DNA from: Anthonomus grandis grandis
Taxonomy: Eukaryota; Arthropoda; Insecta; Coleoptera; Curculionidae
Assembly (NCBI RefSeq): GCF_022605725.1
Contig: NC_065563.1
Span: forward strand, 10,380,518-10,444,517
DNA length: 64,000 nt
Reading direction: 5' to 3'
Below the pieces are notes generated by a model. That model worked only from the letters and a program-made list of their open reading frames with translations. It did no database searches and was not told the DNA's origin. Positions 54,278 through 64,000 of this stretch are shown one piece after another; the stretch's first letter is position 1; the number at the start of each line of letters is the position of its first letter. A program made the translations under genes and the position numbers.

Positions 54278-55596
54278 CGGAATGTTTCAGAACTATGGGA
54301 TCAAACTTCTAGGGGTTGTTCAGTGCAACAGTAGAATCCATTTGAGTATGGGAACCAATGTCCGGAAATGTGTCACTACGCCACTACGGCCCTAAGACGC
54401 GTTTAAATTTAGAAAAAATATTAATTACCTAAATAGGATCTGATGCATTTATTTTTACCTTTTGTACATGATATCATCACAACAGTTGTTCAAAATGTCT
54501 TCCTCCAACCTTAATACACCGATTTAAACGCCGCACATGATTTCGGCGGACTACACTAAAAATTTGATCCTCGTTTTGAATGATTTCAAATGGTGCTGTT
54601 ATTCGTCAAATTATGTCTAGCTCTGATTCTACTGGAGTTTCGTAGACTCAGAGAGAAAAAATCGAGCGACGTTAAATCGGGTGACCTAGGAGGCCAAGAA
54701 ACTACTCCACCTCTGGCAATCCAACGGTGCCCAAACCGCTGAGCCAAATACTCGCGTAATTGTACAGCAAAGTGAACCAGCGCTCCATCATGCTGAAACC
54801 ACATTTGCTGTCTAACGTTTAGTCGAACATTTTCAAGGAGTTCTGGGAGAACTTCCTCTAAGAAACGCAGATAAATAGGTCCTGTTAACCGTTTCGGAAG
54901 AAGGTATGGCCCAATTAAATAATCATCAACAATGCCTGCCCATACGTTGACAGACCAACGATTCTAATGTTTTCTTGGAAAAATTGCATAAGGATTTTCT
55001 TCGTCCCAAACATGGCTTTTCCTACTATTAAAAATACCGTCTCTTGTGAAAGAGGCTTCATCCGTCCACAAAACATATCGGAAAAAATTTGAATGTGCAA
55101 TAATGTGATCCAGAAGCCATCGACAAAATTGAACTCTAGGATGATTATCAGCCATACTGTGAACTTTTTGGAAGTAGTAAGGATGGAGTTGTTGCTCGTG
55201 TAGTACCCGCCAGACAGAAGCGTTACTCGTATTCATATTCTTAGCGACGTCACGTGTGCTATTTGATGGTTCATCGGCAACTCGCTGAAGCACCTCTTCT
55301 TCAAATTCGACCGTTCTTACGGTTCGAGCAACACCAGTAAACATGCCTGTCTCCGCAATAAACTTTTTGTATCCAGGATGCTGTCGTTCGGGATAACGTT
55401 CATGATACAATTCTTGTTATGGTATCATGTACAAAAGGTAAAAATAAATGAAGCAGATCCTACTTAGGTAATTAATGTTTTTTATATATTTTAACGCGTC
55501 TTAGGGCCGTAGTGGCGTAGTGACGCATTTTCGGACATGGATTCCTATACTCAAATGGATTCTTCTGTTGCACTGAACAACCCCCAGAAGTTTGAT
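54278..55596 (-). mobile_element. DUF4817-type Tc1/mariner element related to the 42.4-kb MITE, about 1.3 kb
   Basis: Arms of about 190 bp: left CGGAATGTTTCAGAACTATG continuing through GGGGTTGTTCAGTGCAACAG, TGTCCGGAAATGTGTCACTA and CGCCACTACGGCCCTAAGAC; the right arm is the inverse (GTCTTAGGGCCGTAGTGGCG in part, GTTGCACTGAACAACCCCCA). The left tip is mutated (CGGAATG against CAGGGTG) and the right tip is missing its last ~30 bp beyond TTTGAT. It is therefore unlikely to move, but its arms identify the parent family of the MITE at 42412-42751 and of the lone end at 34339. Confidence 0.88.
54586..55430 (-). pseudogene. Transposase pseudogene, DUF4817/DDE_3 type
   Basis: 148 open codons (55410-54964): MYHERYPERQHPGYKKFIAE, STRDVAKNMNTSNASVWRVL (HTH), HPYYFQKVHSMADNHPRVQF, and first D in YVLWTDEASFTRDGIFNS. 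A stop follows at 54964. Continuing, RWSVNVWAGIVDDYLIGP, LLPKRLTGPIYLRFLEEV and VRLNVRQQMWFQHDGALVHF (second D) run into RWIARGGVVSWPPRSPDL (third D context, NPLDF changed to TSLDF). The C-terminal ~60 residues after this are replaced by arm sequence. At least one stop and a C-terminal loss; few other lesions. Confidence 0.88.
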
Positions 55597-55599
55597 TAA

Positions 55600-56828
55600 T
55601 AAAGTTAGTAGGGATCAAGGGTACTGTTTCTCTATAAAAATGAATGAATGAAATATGAAAATGCTATAAGCATATAGGGCGCTAAACGGCTCCAGATGTT
55701 GGTGCGCCTTTATAAAACTTAAATTCTCCCTCTCTCACTTTAAAATCTAATAACTCAAAAACTATTAAGTCATCATCGTAATTCAAAAAGCGTGACATTA
55801 ACATAATAAAAATATTCCCTGCAAATTATTTTATTACTCCAAATCAATCCAATCAAAATCGTGAAAATATCGTCACTTTTCTATGCCGAAACTTGAATGT
55901 CTTAAATCACTTAAAACCCAATTTGTCAAATTCCCAATTTCAAAGGCAACAATTAACCTCGATCTTCCTCCTCCTCCTCGTAAGTTTAATTGAAATCACG
56001 ACTCTATCGGACGGCCAATCAATTAATCAATCAATCGGGAAAAAAGTGCCCAATGTCGTACATCGACCGATGAATAAACAATTTCAATTTCAATCTCAAT
56101 ATTCAACAGCCGGACTACCATACCGGTTCAATAAATAAATTTACATAAACAAAATTATTTACATGCGTAATTACGTGCGGGGTGTCACTCGGGAGTCGCG
56201 AGAGGCCGTTGATTGCGTACCATCAATGCATCACTCCCACGTCCTATCTTAAATGTGATATTACTAACTATAGAAAATGCATCTATTCACTTTTTTACTG
56301 TTTGATTATTTTAAGAGTCTTATGTGGAGCATTGACGTGTTGCTAAAGGTACACTGGGACAAAAAAAACGTCAAATCAATGTTTAAACGTTCAATGAATT
56401 TTAAATATTTGACGAAATATTTAACAATGTCAAATAAAAACAATTTGTTTAATAGTGTACTCTTTAAGGAGAAAGTCGCTAAATGAGTTACGTAGTAAAA
56501 AAGATTTTCCAAATAAACCTTATTTTAGACTTCAATAAAAGTTTCGAGAATTATTGCAAGGTAACGGAATTTATAGAGGTATAAAGAACTATTAATTTAT
56601 AATAGGCTAAGAGGGTTATAGCTATAAAAAATTAACAAAATACAGCTTATAAAAATTGTCAAAATCCTAAGATGCAAAATTATACAAGAGCTACTAAATT
56701 GATTATAACGGAAAAATTGAAGTGTAAGTAAAATTTTTGATCTGTGACAAAAAAAACAGAAAAAAAACAAACACACGTTTAACTTGGATATTGTTGCTTT
56801 AATGGTTAACTGTTAATTCCATTAGATA
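55600..56828. other. Unassigned non-coding stretch
   Basis: 55660-55900 has repeat-like phrases (AATCTAATAACTCAAAAACT, TCATCATCGTAATTCAAAAA). 55950-56240 is unique DNA with CpG words (TGTCACTCGGGAGTCGCGAG, CCGGACTACCATACCGGTTC). 56390-56460 shows several (A)TATTTGACGAAATATTT- and TGTCAAATA-type words that could fold. No gene supported. Confidence 0.4.
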
Positions 56829-57361
56829 CAGGGTAATTAAAAATTGAGTGCTCAGATTTCAAGGGCGTATTTACCAGCTAAAAATATTTTTTTTTTATGT
56901 AAACGAATGTCCTAATTTGCTTCATTTTCTAGATAGGGTCAAGTGGTATAAAAATGAGACACCGAAGATTTGGGTAAAAATAAGACAGTGAATTTTTTGC
57001 CACTAAAAAATATTTTAATGAGACGAAAAAAGGACGTAATAAAGTCTTAATATTCTAAAACCTAAAGACACAATAAATTCAATCAAACTATAATATTAAT
57101 TTATACATAAATTATTTAATCTACCGTAATATAATGCAATTTTGATGACAAAAACTTTTAAAATCGGCGCGCAAACTTTTGTTTGGGCGCGCTCGGTTAA
57201 GATCGCAATGTGAAGACTGATGTGTCGCGGCGCTGTGGGAACAAGCCGGATACTGGGTAGTCTGTTGCTAGAAGTAATTGAGTGTGTACGTGTTTTTTTG
57301 CTGGGGTAATTTTGAGACGACTGTTTGGGTAAATATGAGACAAGTCATGGACTAAAAATAA

Positions 57362-58622
57362 GACATTAACCTGTATAACAAGTTCGCAGACTTCCACCGA
57401 CCTTTTTAACGAGGACATCTAGGAAAGGTAGAGCTGAGTCCTTCTCTGTCTCCATCGTGAACTTGATTGTCGGTCTGATGTTGTTGAGGTGAAGCAGAAA
57501 CTCCTGAAGTGCTTTTTCCTCTTTGTCCCAGATGATGAAGGTGTCGTCCACATATCGAAGCCAGAGCTTGGGTTTGCAATGGGAGGCATCTATTACATGT
57601 TCCTCGAACCATTCCATGAAGATGTTCGCTATTACTGGGGAAAGAGATGAACCCATCGGAAGTCCTTCGTCTTGGGCGTAGAATCTATCTTTGACCTGAA
57701 AGTAAGAATTACGAAGACAGATCTCCAAAAGTTCCATCACCCCGTCCAGAGGCAGTGTGGTCCGAGTTGAGAAAGCTGCATCCTTGCTTAGTTTGTCTCG
57801 GATGATGTTAAGAGACTCTCCTATGGGTACATTGGTGTAGAGACTTTCGACATCAAAGCTCACCAATCTGTCATTGGTCTCGACTTCGATCCCTCCGAGA
57901 AGGTCTACAAAGTGGGCAGAGTTTCGCACGAAAGACGCTGCATTTCCCTGGATCGGTCTAATGATCTCCAAAAGGAATTTCGAGAGTTCTGATGTCGGCG
58001 AATTTCTAGAGCTCAGAGGCATTTGCTCCTTATAAATCTTGGGTAGTCCGTATAGGTGTGGAGTTTTGCTATTATGTGGTGTCAGCCTAGAGCGTACCGC
58101 ATCCGACAATGTTGAAGAGTACTTCTTAAGTGCTCTGTAAATTCGACCTTCTATGGTTGTCGTCGGATCCTTAGATAGTAGCCTGTATTCGCCTTTGTTC
58201 AAAACTTCCTCAACCTTGTTTTCGTAGGTTTCCAGGTCCATAACCACAGTTCCATTGCCCTTATCTGCAGGAAGAATTTTGATGTTCTTTTCACTTTTGA
58301 GATTCCCGAGAGCTGATTCCTCTTCTTTGCTGATCTTCTGCGAAGGTTTCTGTTTTTTAAGTGAGTCCAGAACAACCCTTACCTCGTGTCGGAGTTCATC
58401 GGCCTCAGGACGTGGTAGGTGGATTGATTCTACTGAAGACACTATGTCTATAAAGGATGGTTTTGAGGATATGGCGAAGTTTAGTCCTCTGCTTAACGCC
58501 TTTTGTTCAGCATCGGTGAGGGTTCTTTTTGACACATTAATGATAGTGGCGGGGAGGTTAGAGGTTGGTGCTGGTTGAGTCCTGTTGGTTCGTCTGGATT
58601 TAAGGTTTTTTAGGTATTTTAG
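57362..58622 (-). mobile_element. Penelope-like element insertion, truncated at both ends
   Basis: The RT-coding segment sits inside the pogo 5' region. The coding frame is open upstream of the first ATG to about 58622 (TQPAPTSNLPATIINVSKRT), indicating 5' truncation. At the other end the frame ends in GGSLRTCYTG, just where the usual YRKPTHTD sequence should begin, so the GIY-YIG endonuclease and 3' end are gone. I saw no target duplication or Penelope-type terminal repeat. Confidence 0.8.
57366..58535 (-). CDS. Penelope-like reverse transcriptase, 389 codons, 3' truncated
   Basis: The longest uninterrupted enzyme frame of the window. Motifs in order: KNIKILPADKGNGTVVMDL (residues 83-101), TPHLYGLPKIYKEQMPL (158-174), FDVESLYTNVP (motif A, 228-238), EGLPMGSSLSPVIANIFMEW (motif B, 290-309), WLRYVDDTFIIWD (motif C with the catalytic YVDD, 325-337) and LPFLDVLV. 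The stretch after QMPL reads SSRNSPTSELSKF where RPIVS-like residues are normal, a local change. The GIY-YIG endonuclease is missing. Penelope RTs act at the target with that endonuclease, or at chromosome ends in EN-minus forms; this fragment is probably dead but young, since no stop has accumulated. It lies inside a pogo element on the opposite strand. Confidence 0.9.
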   Translation of the reverse strand: MSKRTLTDAEQKALSRGLNFAISSKPSFIDIVSSVESIHLPRPEADELRHEVRVVLDSLKKQKPSQKISKEEESALGNLKSEKNIKILPADKGNGTVVMDLETYENKVEEVLNKGEYRLLSKDPTTTIEGRIYRALKKYSSTLSDAVRSRLTPHNSKTPHLYGLPKIYKEQMPLSSRNSPTSELSKFLLEIIRPIQGNAASFVRNSAHFVDLLGGIEVETNDRLVSFDVESLYTNVPIGESLNIIRDKLSKDAAFSTRTTLPLDGVMELLEICLRNSYFQVKDRFYAQDEGLPMGSSLSPVIANIFMEWFEEHVIDASHCKPKLWLRYVDDTFIIWDKEEKALQEFLLHLNNIRPTIKFTMETEKDSALPFLDVLVKKVGGSLRTCYTG

Positions 58623-58660
58623 GTAAACCTACATAAAGAGCAAGCCAGAATTAGAGAAGC

Positions 58661-60594
58661 CTAGGAATTACGTTCCAAAGGCAAAACCCTATACAGACGA
58701 CGAAATCTGAAACAGGCGCTTACCTTAGTAAAGGAAGGTAAGTTGTCTATTCGAACGGCAGCAAAAAAATTTCGCATTGATAAATCAAAATTATTTCGGG
58801 CTATTCACGAAAAAAAAATGTTTCAAAACGTGGCCGAAAGCAAGCGCTATCCGATGAACAAGAAAGAGATTTGACAGAAAAAATTAAAATTATGGCTAAA
58901 TGGGGATTCGCCTTATCCAAACAAGAAATTCAGTTAGTTGTGCAAACATATGTTAATGAAAATGCTTTAAAAAACCACATTTAAGGACGGCAAACCTGGT
59001 GACGATTGGTTTCGTTCATTCTGTAAAAAAAATCGACTGAGCCAGAGGAAAATGGAACAACTAGAAAAGTGTAGGAGAACAGCTACCAGCGACCCTTTTA
59101 TAATATATTCCTTCTAGGATCGCCTGGATGAAATAATCCAACAACTTGGCTTGCAAGACAAGCCTGCACACATATTAAACTTGGATGAAACAGGGTTTAA
59201 TATGGACCCAGGTAGAATAAAGGAGTTGCAGCATTGGGTTAAAAAGTTCATAGAAGGATCTGGTAAAAAAAAATATTACAACCATGGCGTGCATTTCGGC
59301 TAGCGGCGTATTATTACCGCCATTAATTATATATCAAGGACAAAACTTGTGGAGCACATGGAAGGGATCAAACGATTTTGAAGGCTGTCTCTGATAAAGA
59401 CTGGATGACAACTGCGGTCTTTAATAGTTGGTTTTCCAAATTTTGTGCAATGGTTTCCGAAAGGCCGCTGTTACTTATAATGGATAGTCACGTCTCACAT
59501 CTGGATAGGGGAACTATTGAACTTGCCATACAAAATAATATCACATTGTTTAAATTACCACGTCATGCTACAGATATTTTGCAACCGGTGAATAAGTGTT
59601 GCTTTGGACCTCTGAAGCTAAAATGGAACCAAAAGCTTACAGAGTGGCAGAGACTAAATCAGAGACGTCTCACCAAAAGCGAATTTGCTGATTTGATCTG
59701 CGAGTTATGGAATGAAGGTATTACAGAGACTATATTAAAAAAGTCGTTTGAATCGACTGGCATATATCCTTGCTCTAGGGAAAAATATTCAGTCGACCGT
59801 CTTAATAAAATTAAATTGCAAAAATACAATGAAAGTGTTCAAAACCCCAATCCATTAGATGTGTTAGAATTAAATCAAGAAAAGGAAAATGATGAGGTTG
59901 TAGCAAACAATGTAAACAATACCAAACAGAAAATAATTGAAAAAGAAACATCAAACGAGACTAATGACACTAAAACATTTCAAGATAATAATGTTGAGCC
60001 ACAACCGTCTTCGTCCACTTCATTCGAGAATATTTTGCTAAATAAGATAAACAAAATAAATCCTGAAATACAGCAAAGGAAAAAGTTTATTCCAGTTGTG
60101 CTGTTTTAACTAGCGCCGAATATTTAGATAGTATTAGGGACAAAAAAGTGTCACAAAAGAAGAAAAAAGAACCAAAAAAAAAGTGACAAAAGTGGCCGAG
60201 TGCTCTTCAGACGATGAAAGTGTAACTTACCAAGAAGAAAGCGACATTGAAAATATGACATTAGACGAACTCATAGAAGAGGAAGAAAAAAACTATGCAG
60301 CCGAGGAATTTAATACAAATAGTGACATAAATATTGGCGACTATGTTTTGATTAAGTTTTGTACCAAAAAAAATAATGCATTACGTTGCGCTAGTAGAAT
60401 CTATTGGGGATGACGAATTTTCTGTGTCTTATTTGCGTCGAAAGGGGGAAAAATTCGTATTTCCTCAAATACCTCAAAAATATGAAGTACCAAAGGATGA
60501 CGTAGTAATGAAACTACCTCCTCATGGAGGTACTGCCAGAGTTTCACAGAAATTTGTGTTTTCTATCGCTATAAATAAATATAATGTTAAGTAA
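58661..60594 (+). pseudogene. Pogo/Tigger-type transposase pseudogene (second family)
   Basis: It begins at PRNYVPKAKPYTDDE, whose ATG is lost. After a frameshift come LVKEGKLSIRTAAKKFRIDK (psq HTH), RKQALSDEQERDLTEKIKIM, WGFALSKQEIQLVVQTYV, KPGDDWFRSFCKKNRLSQRK, and HILNLDETGFNMDPG (first catalytic D). A damaged stretch includes ISASGVLLPPLIIYQGQNLW. Then 243 open codons (59378-60109): PLLLIMDSHVSHLD (second D), FKLPRHATDILQPVNKCCF (third D), KKSFESTGIYPCSREKY. A stop at 60109 and two more shifts break an acidic C-terminal tail (GDYVLIKF, YVALVESIGDDEFSVSYLRR, KLPPHGGTARVSQKFVF). Five or more lesions in all. Confidence 0.87.
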
Positions 60595-61654
60595 ATCGTT
60601 TAACTATAACTAAATGCAGAGTATTTGAAGTTTTTTTATTTATTTAGGTAATATTTCTGATGTACCTATCTAGAATTTATTTTCTGTTTTTTATTTTTAT
60701 TTTATTTTCAAACTACGACTTGAGTTTGATTGAACTGTTTTTACATATTTATGTATTTCTTATTAAAGGTTTTAGTATGGGGTAAAAAAGACCCAGTTTT
60801 TTTTTTCAAAAAAATTATTTTCCAGTTTTTATTGCATTTTTTAAATAAATCTGAGAAAAATCGTACAAAATGTTGTTTCATTTTTCAACCAGGGTATCTC
60901 ATAATTGCCCCATACCACGGACAACATCATAAATGCCTGAAATTGCCATGTATCATTTTTACCCACCCCCTATCTCATTTTTGCCCAAAATGGCAGGTAA
61001 ATATGAGACAGGAGTTTTATTTTTTTTCTTAACACCCATAACGATTTCCTTGAATTTGTCATTTATATGTTATTCAGCATCGAAATCTACATAGTATGAT
61101 CATTTTTTTTTAATTTATTTCAAAAAGGATATGGTTTAAAAAATAAAAGTTTTATAAAATGTCTCAATTTTACACCACTTGACCCTACGGAGTGTAAAAG
61201 TTTTTTATCAATTATTCAAAATCCTTTCAGCCGATTTAAATATAATTTGGTAGACTTATTTGTCGCTTTCTCCTTTGGTGGAAATAAAATAAATGTATTA
61301 ATTCCAGTGGCGTTTCAGGGGGCTACCTACTTGATACTTATAGTAGGTAAAATTATGGTACGCCACCGCTTTTTTGACAATTTAATTTTCTTTTTAGATT
61401 AAGCGGTCAATAATGTAACTTTCTTGCCGCTTGAGCCTTACCAGTATCTAGCTTTGTTTCCAGGAAAAAAAAACAAACTCGGTGCCTGGCCCTATTAAAC
61501 CAAATAATAAATTCGCATCGATTATTGAGATTCATTTAATTTCTTTTCAAAATTTAACTAAGCCTAAGTAATTGATACATACAAAAGCAGATTTTCATAA
61601 CTAGTAAATATGCCCTTGAAATCTTTGCACTCAATTTTGCATCACCCTGTATAT

Positions 61655-63500
61655 CTAATTAATCATTTATTTCATATTGATGAAAAATATTTGACAGAAA
61701 CTATTATTATAATAAAGCATTTAGGACTTGCAAGCAGGTAATCACTTCTTAGGCCCACCACGCGTGTTTTATCACGCAACTTTTATCGCCCAAAACAGGC
61801 ATTTTCCCACCACGAACACCCATTACCTGCCACTTTAACGGCCTTAAACTCTAACAATGGCACATTTTTATTAAGCGAGTGTGGTCCGCCGCAATTATAA
61901 ATGCAAATAAGACCATATAGATTCAACACCTCTTAAATGGTTGATGGTCTTTCGCTTCTTGTGCACCAACATGCGGGGCGAGGCGTTAATTATCGCGCGA
62001 CAGTCGTTCCTTTATGGCAGGTAAATTTCAAGTTGCACGTCGCATATTAAGCTACGTATTTATTAGAGTGGTATAATTTAGCAGCGTTTATCTTTTATTG
62101 TTGCTCCCTTTTAAGTTTAGTGCGTAACTTCTTTAATTCTTCAACGTTCAAGAGAGCACTACAAGATTACCTCCATAAAAAATATGTCCTTTTTAGGGCT
62201 CTATGGGGGGTGTATTTATTACCCAAAGAAAGTTCTTATAAACTATAAAAGAAGTTCCATAAACATCAGATATTTAGCCATTTTATACTGGGAAAAGTTT
62301 TCTTCCAGGCTGCATCGCGTAATGTACCTACGAGAGAGTTAAGTCGGAAAAGTGATTTATAAGCGACAACTTCTGGCGACATCTTTTCTTAATCTTCACC
62401 CTTAAAAAGCCACCTCTTTTTAAATATGAAAAGTTTCCAAGTAAACTTAAAATTACGTTATCGATCGAGCATACTATAGTACGTGCGTTTCTATACCGAA
62501 TAAAACACAAAAAAAAACAACTTCAAGGGAAATAGGGAGAGAATCCAGAGTCAGCGTTTTTTCTTCCGATCTCCTGGGAGGGGTGGAGCGTCTTTGAGCC
62601 AAAAAAGGCCGAAGATTTTTTAATTTAATTAATGCAACAGTCGTGAAAGACTTCGCTGGGGTTGGGGGTGCGAGCATCAGGGCTTGTCGTCTCGACTTTT
62701 ATACGGTTGCCTTTTGATAGGGATTTTTTTTCAGTTTCTTTAAAGTAACTGAGGCCCTTTGTGCGTCAACTGAAAGACAAAATAGTTATTGGAAATCTTA
62801 ATTTACTAATAAAACTTTTATCAAGGACGATAGAAATTATTTAATTAAAAGTTTGAGAGATAGTATCAGGAAAACATGTCGGCTATTAAATCAAGATGTC
62901 ATAAATACTCACTTGACACACGGATATTTCACGGTAATTCCATGACAAGAAGATATTTTTAAGAGTATTGAAAGAAGTAAGGGAAAAAATCTGAACAAAA
63001 GTGAACTTTTTGTTTTCCCACTTTGTTGAATTTTTGATCACAATCCCACGAATCATTAACGATCGCCATAATATTATGTTCCTCGTCTGCAAGGAGTCTA
63101 ATGACATAAAACAAATAAATTTTCTAGGCAATTGATGACATAAGTGAGGAGTAAAATGCAGTAGAAACTACAAAAATTTACTTTTTATCCCTTTTCTTTT
63201 ACGTCAAATAAGTGAACAATGAAAATTGATACTTATGACAGTAATCAGAGTTCCATGCCCCATTGGTGAATCCTAATGTTTAATTACAATTCATTAATCT
63301 ATTAAACAACAGAGTTTTTACAAGAAAAATACTATTTTAACGATAATAGCTGAAACATGTGGAGCTATTTGAATTAGATTAAAGAATTTGAAAATCATGA
63401 TACCTATTCTCACGAAAACTGGAAACACTTGGAAAATTGAAAGGCTAGAATTTGCATTGCCGCGGAACTATGGGCAGTTTGTTTACATAACCACGCTTTA
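61655..63500. other. Unique non-coding DNA, 1.85 kb, regulatory-like
   Basis: 61740-62060 and 62520-62720 are ordinary-complexity islands (CACCACGCGTGTTTTATCAC, ATGCGGGGCGAGGCGTTAAT, TATCGCGCGACAGTCGTTCC, GGGAGGGGTGGAGCGTCTTT). TTTAT(T/C/G) and TTAATTA words of the homeodomain kind are frequent, and a consensus POU octamer is present. Frames at 62328-62677 and 62886-63131 match nothing recognised. No coding gene is supported. Confidence 0.42.
61901..61908 (+). promoter_or_regulatory. POU octamer ATGCAAAT
   Basis: A perfect octamer, the consensus site for Oct/POU-domain factors, in the context TTATAAATGCAAATAAGACC within a CpG-bearing unique island. An 8-base match is expected about once or more by chance in this window, so it is only suggestive. 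Confidence 0.3.
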
Positions 63501-63503
63501 TAA

Positions 63504-64000
63504 TATCATACAAAGTTGTCACTTATTTTGACAAGCATGAAGCAATACTATTCTTCTTTTTCAAAGTTTGTTACGTTTAGAAATTTTAAGAGCTTCGACA
63601 GGGCAGCTTTTGATCTTGATCTTAACGCCGCAAATTGGGGTAAGGTGTTTAGTTTTGCGGCAATAGATGATAAGGTCCAGTGTTTTACACATATTCTTAC
63701 ACAACTTTTTAATAAGCATGCACCTTTCACCACGGTTAGGGTAACAAAGCCGAAAGCACCTTGGTTTACAGATACTCTAAAGGAAATGAAAAAATACAGA
63801 AATTCTCTACTTTCAAAATATAAAAAAAACAAACATCCTGGCGATTGGGAATCCTATAAAAATGTGCGTAACATGTTTACAACCGCAGTTAGAAACGAAA
63901 AAAGGGGATATAAAAATTTTCTGCATAGAGACAAGAATAAAAAAGCCCTCTCGAACGGTTTGGCCAATCTTAATATCTATAGCAATACAAAAGGCACTTC
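63504..64000 (+). CDS. LINE ORF2 segment (endonuclease-RT linker), open at the window end
   Basis: An uninterrupted plus-strand frame of more than 160 codons, with an ATG at 63537 (MKQYYSSFSKFVTFRNFKSF) and no stop up to the last base. The content is the linker after the endonuclease and before the RT in Jockey/CR1-type LINEs: FDRAAFDLDLNAANWGKV, LTQLFNKHAPFTTVRVTKPK, APWFTDTLKEMKKYRNSLLS (the conserved PWFT.E(L/I) block), NVRNMFTTAVRNEKRGYKNF. The endonuclease itself is absent upstream, since a stop lies at 63501-63503, so the copy is 5'-truncated there. The RT should follow in the next sequence. Confidence 0.8.

Larger units (their letters stand above)
56936..61185 (+). mobile_element. Second pogo/Tigger-like element (4.25 kb with its Penelope insertion)
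   Basis: Inverted repeats of about 25 bp: left GGGTCAAGTGGTATAAAAAT then GAGAC; right read inward GGGTCAAGTGGTGTAAAATT then GAGAC. TA lies at 56934-56935 and 61186-61187. Subterminal words of the kind AAAAATAAGACA and AATATGAGACAAG recur (56985, 57330, 57350, 61000), probable transposase-binding repeats. The native element would be about 3 kb; the rest is the Penelope insertion. Its TIR differs from that of the 3778-6102 element, so it is another family. Confidence 0.9.
56830..61651. mobile_element. Outer inverted-repeat element split by the pogo insertion
   Basis: Left arm CAGGGTAATTAAAAATTGAG then TGCTCAGATTTCAAGGGCGT and ATTTACCAG (56830-56880); right arm read inward CAGGGTGATGCAAAATTGAG then TGCAAAGATTTCAAGGGCAT and ATTTACTAG (61651-61600). 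TA borders it at 56828-56829 and 61652-61653. The right interior also has CCAGTGGCGT...GGTACGCCAC, as in the 22.0-kb element, so a DUF4817-type MITE is likely. Without the pogo element it would be about 570 bp. Confidence 0.78.

Noticed and set aside
58255..58578. 107-codon plus-strand frame
   Set aside because: Antisense shadow of the Penelope RT.
62328..63131. Three minus-strand frames of 60-81 codons
   Set aside because: No domains, different frames without consistent splice sites; treated as non-coding.
1..64000. tRNA or rRNA genes
   Set aside because: I looked for GGTTCGAATCC/GGTTCGATTCC-type B-box words and rRNA-like GC-rich blocks and found none that fit; a covariance-model scan would be decisive.

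Overview
The window looks like animal nuclear DNA, most probably from an insect; a beetle is a guess. Reasons: AT-rich sequence, spliceable genes with consensus GT/AG sites, and a mix of element families typical of insect genomes (PIF/Harbinger with a MADF-BESS partner, pogo/Tigger, mariner, Tc1, Tc1/mariner relatives with a DUF4817-like N-terminus, Penelope-like, DIRS-like, Gypsy and several LINE clades). I found no conserved host protein-coding gene, no tRNA or rRNA gene and no CRISPR array. Almost every long reading frame belongs to a mobile element, and most are broken. The window reads as a large intergenic or intronic tract made of repeats with islands of normal-complexity non-coding DNA between them.

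Layout. 1-2294: right part of a PIF/Harbinger element. It has an apparently intact two-exon MADF-BESS gene on the minus strand and a transposase exon on the plus strand inside that gene's intron. 2298-7080: LINE endonuclease scrap, purine tracts, a direct-repeated flank, and a 2325-bp pogo element (3778-6102) with a dead transposase. 7080-10340: about 17 diverged copies of a ~185-bp satellite. 10340-12660: a gutted LOA/Jockey-type LINE followed by a Gypsy pol scrap. 12660-14820: unique non-coding DNA. 14800-28640: a diverged AT-rich tandem array interrupted by mariner, Penelope, Tc1, two DUF4817-type elements and an RTE/CR1-like LINE. Several of these insertions can be mapped exactly against uninterrupted array copies.

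29840-32110: a ~295-bp higher-order satellite built from TTATTCCAGGCA sub-repeats. 32700-42400: a very large head-to-head arrangement of ~180-bp repeats around a unique core at about 35.9-36.3 kb; the core carries a (CT)n tract and a CTCF-like word. 42412-42751: a 340-bp MITE whose ends match a longer, transposase-bearing relative at 54278-55596. 43690-47985: two ~700-bp direct repeats flanking about four tandem ~458-bp units. Each unit combines a near-perfect palindrome with G-rich and C-rich tracts able to form four-stranded structures. 50605-53725: a DIRS-like tyrosine-recombinase retroelement with inverted repeats. 56830-61651: a three-level nest (a Penelope RT inside a pogo element inside a third inverted-repeat element). 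63504-64000: a LINE frame still open at the window edge.

How the parts relate. The MADF-BESS protein and the Harbinger transposase are expected to act together, one as the DNA-binding partner and the other as the DDE nuclease. The Penelope RT frame at 57366-58535 is the longest uninterrupted enzyme frame, but its endonuclease end is missing. The remaining transposases and pol fragments are pseudogenes. The satellites at 7-10 kb and 33-41 kb both have nucleosome-like periods, and many repeats at 3.6, 6.1-6.3, 29.8-32.1, 39.4-42.4 and 43.65 kb share the core word TTCCAGGCA or its complement, so they appear to be one old repeat superfamily.
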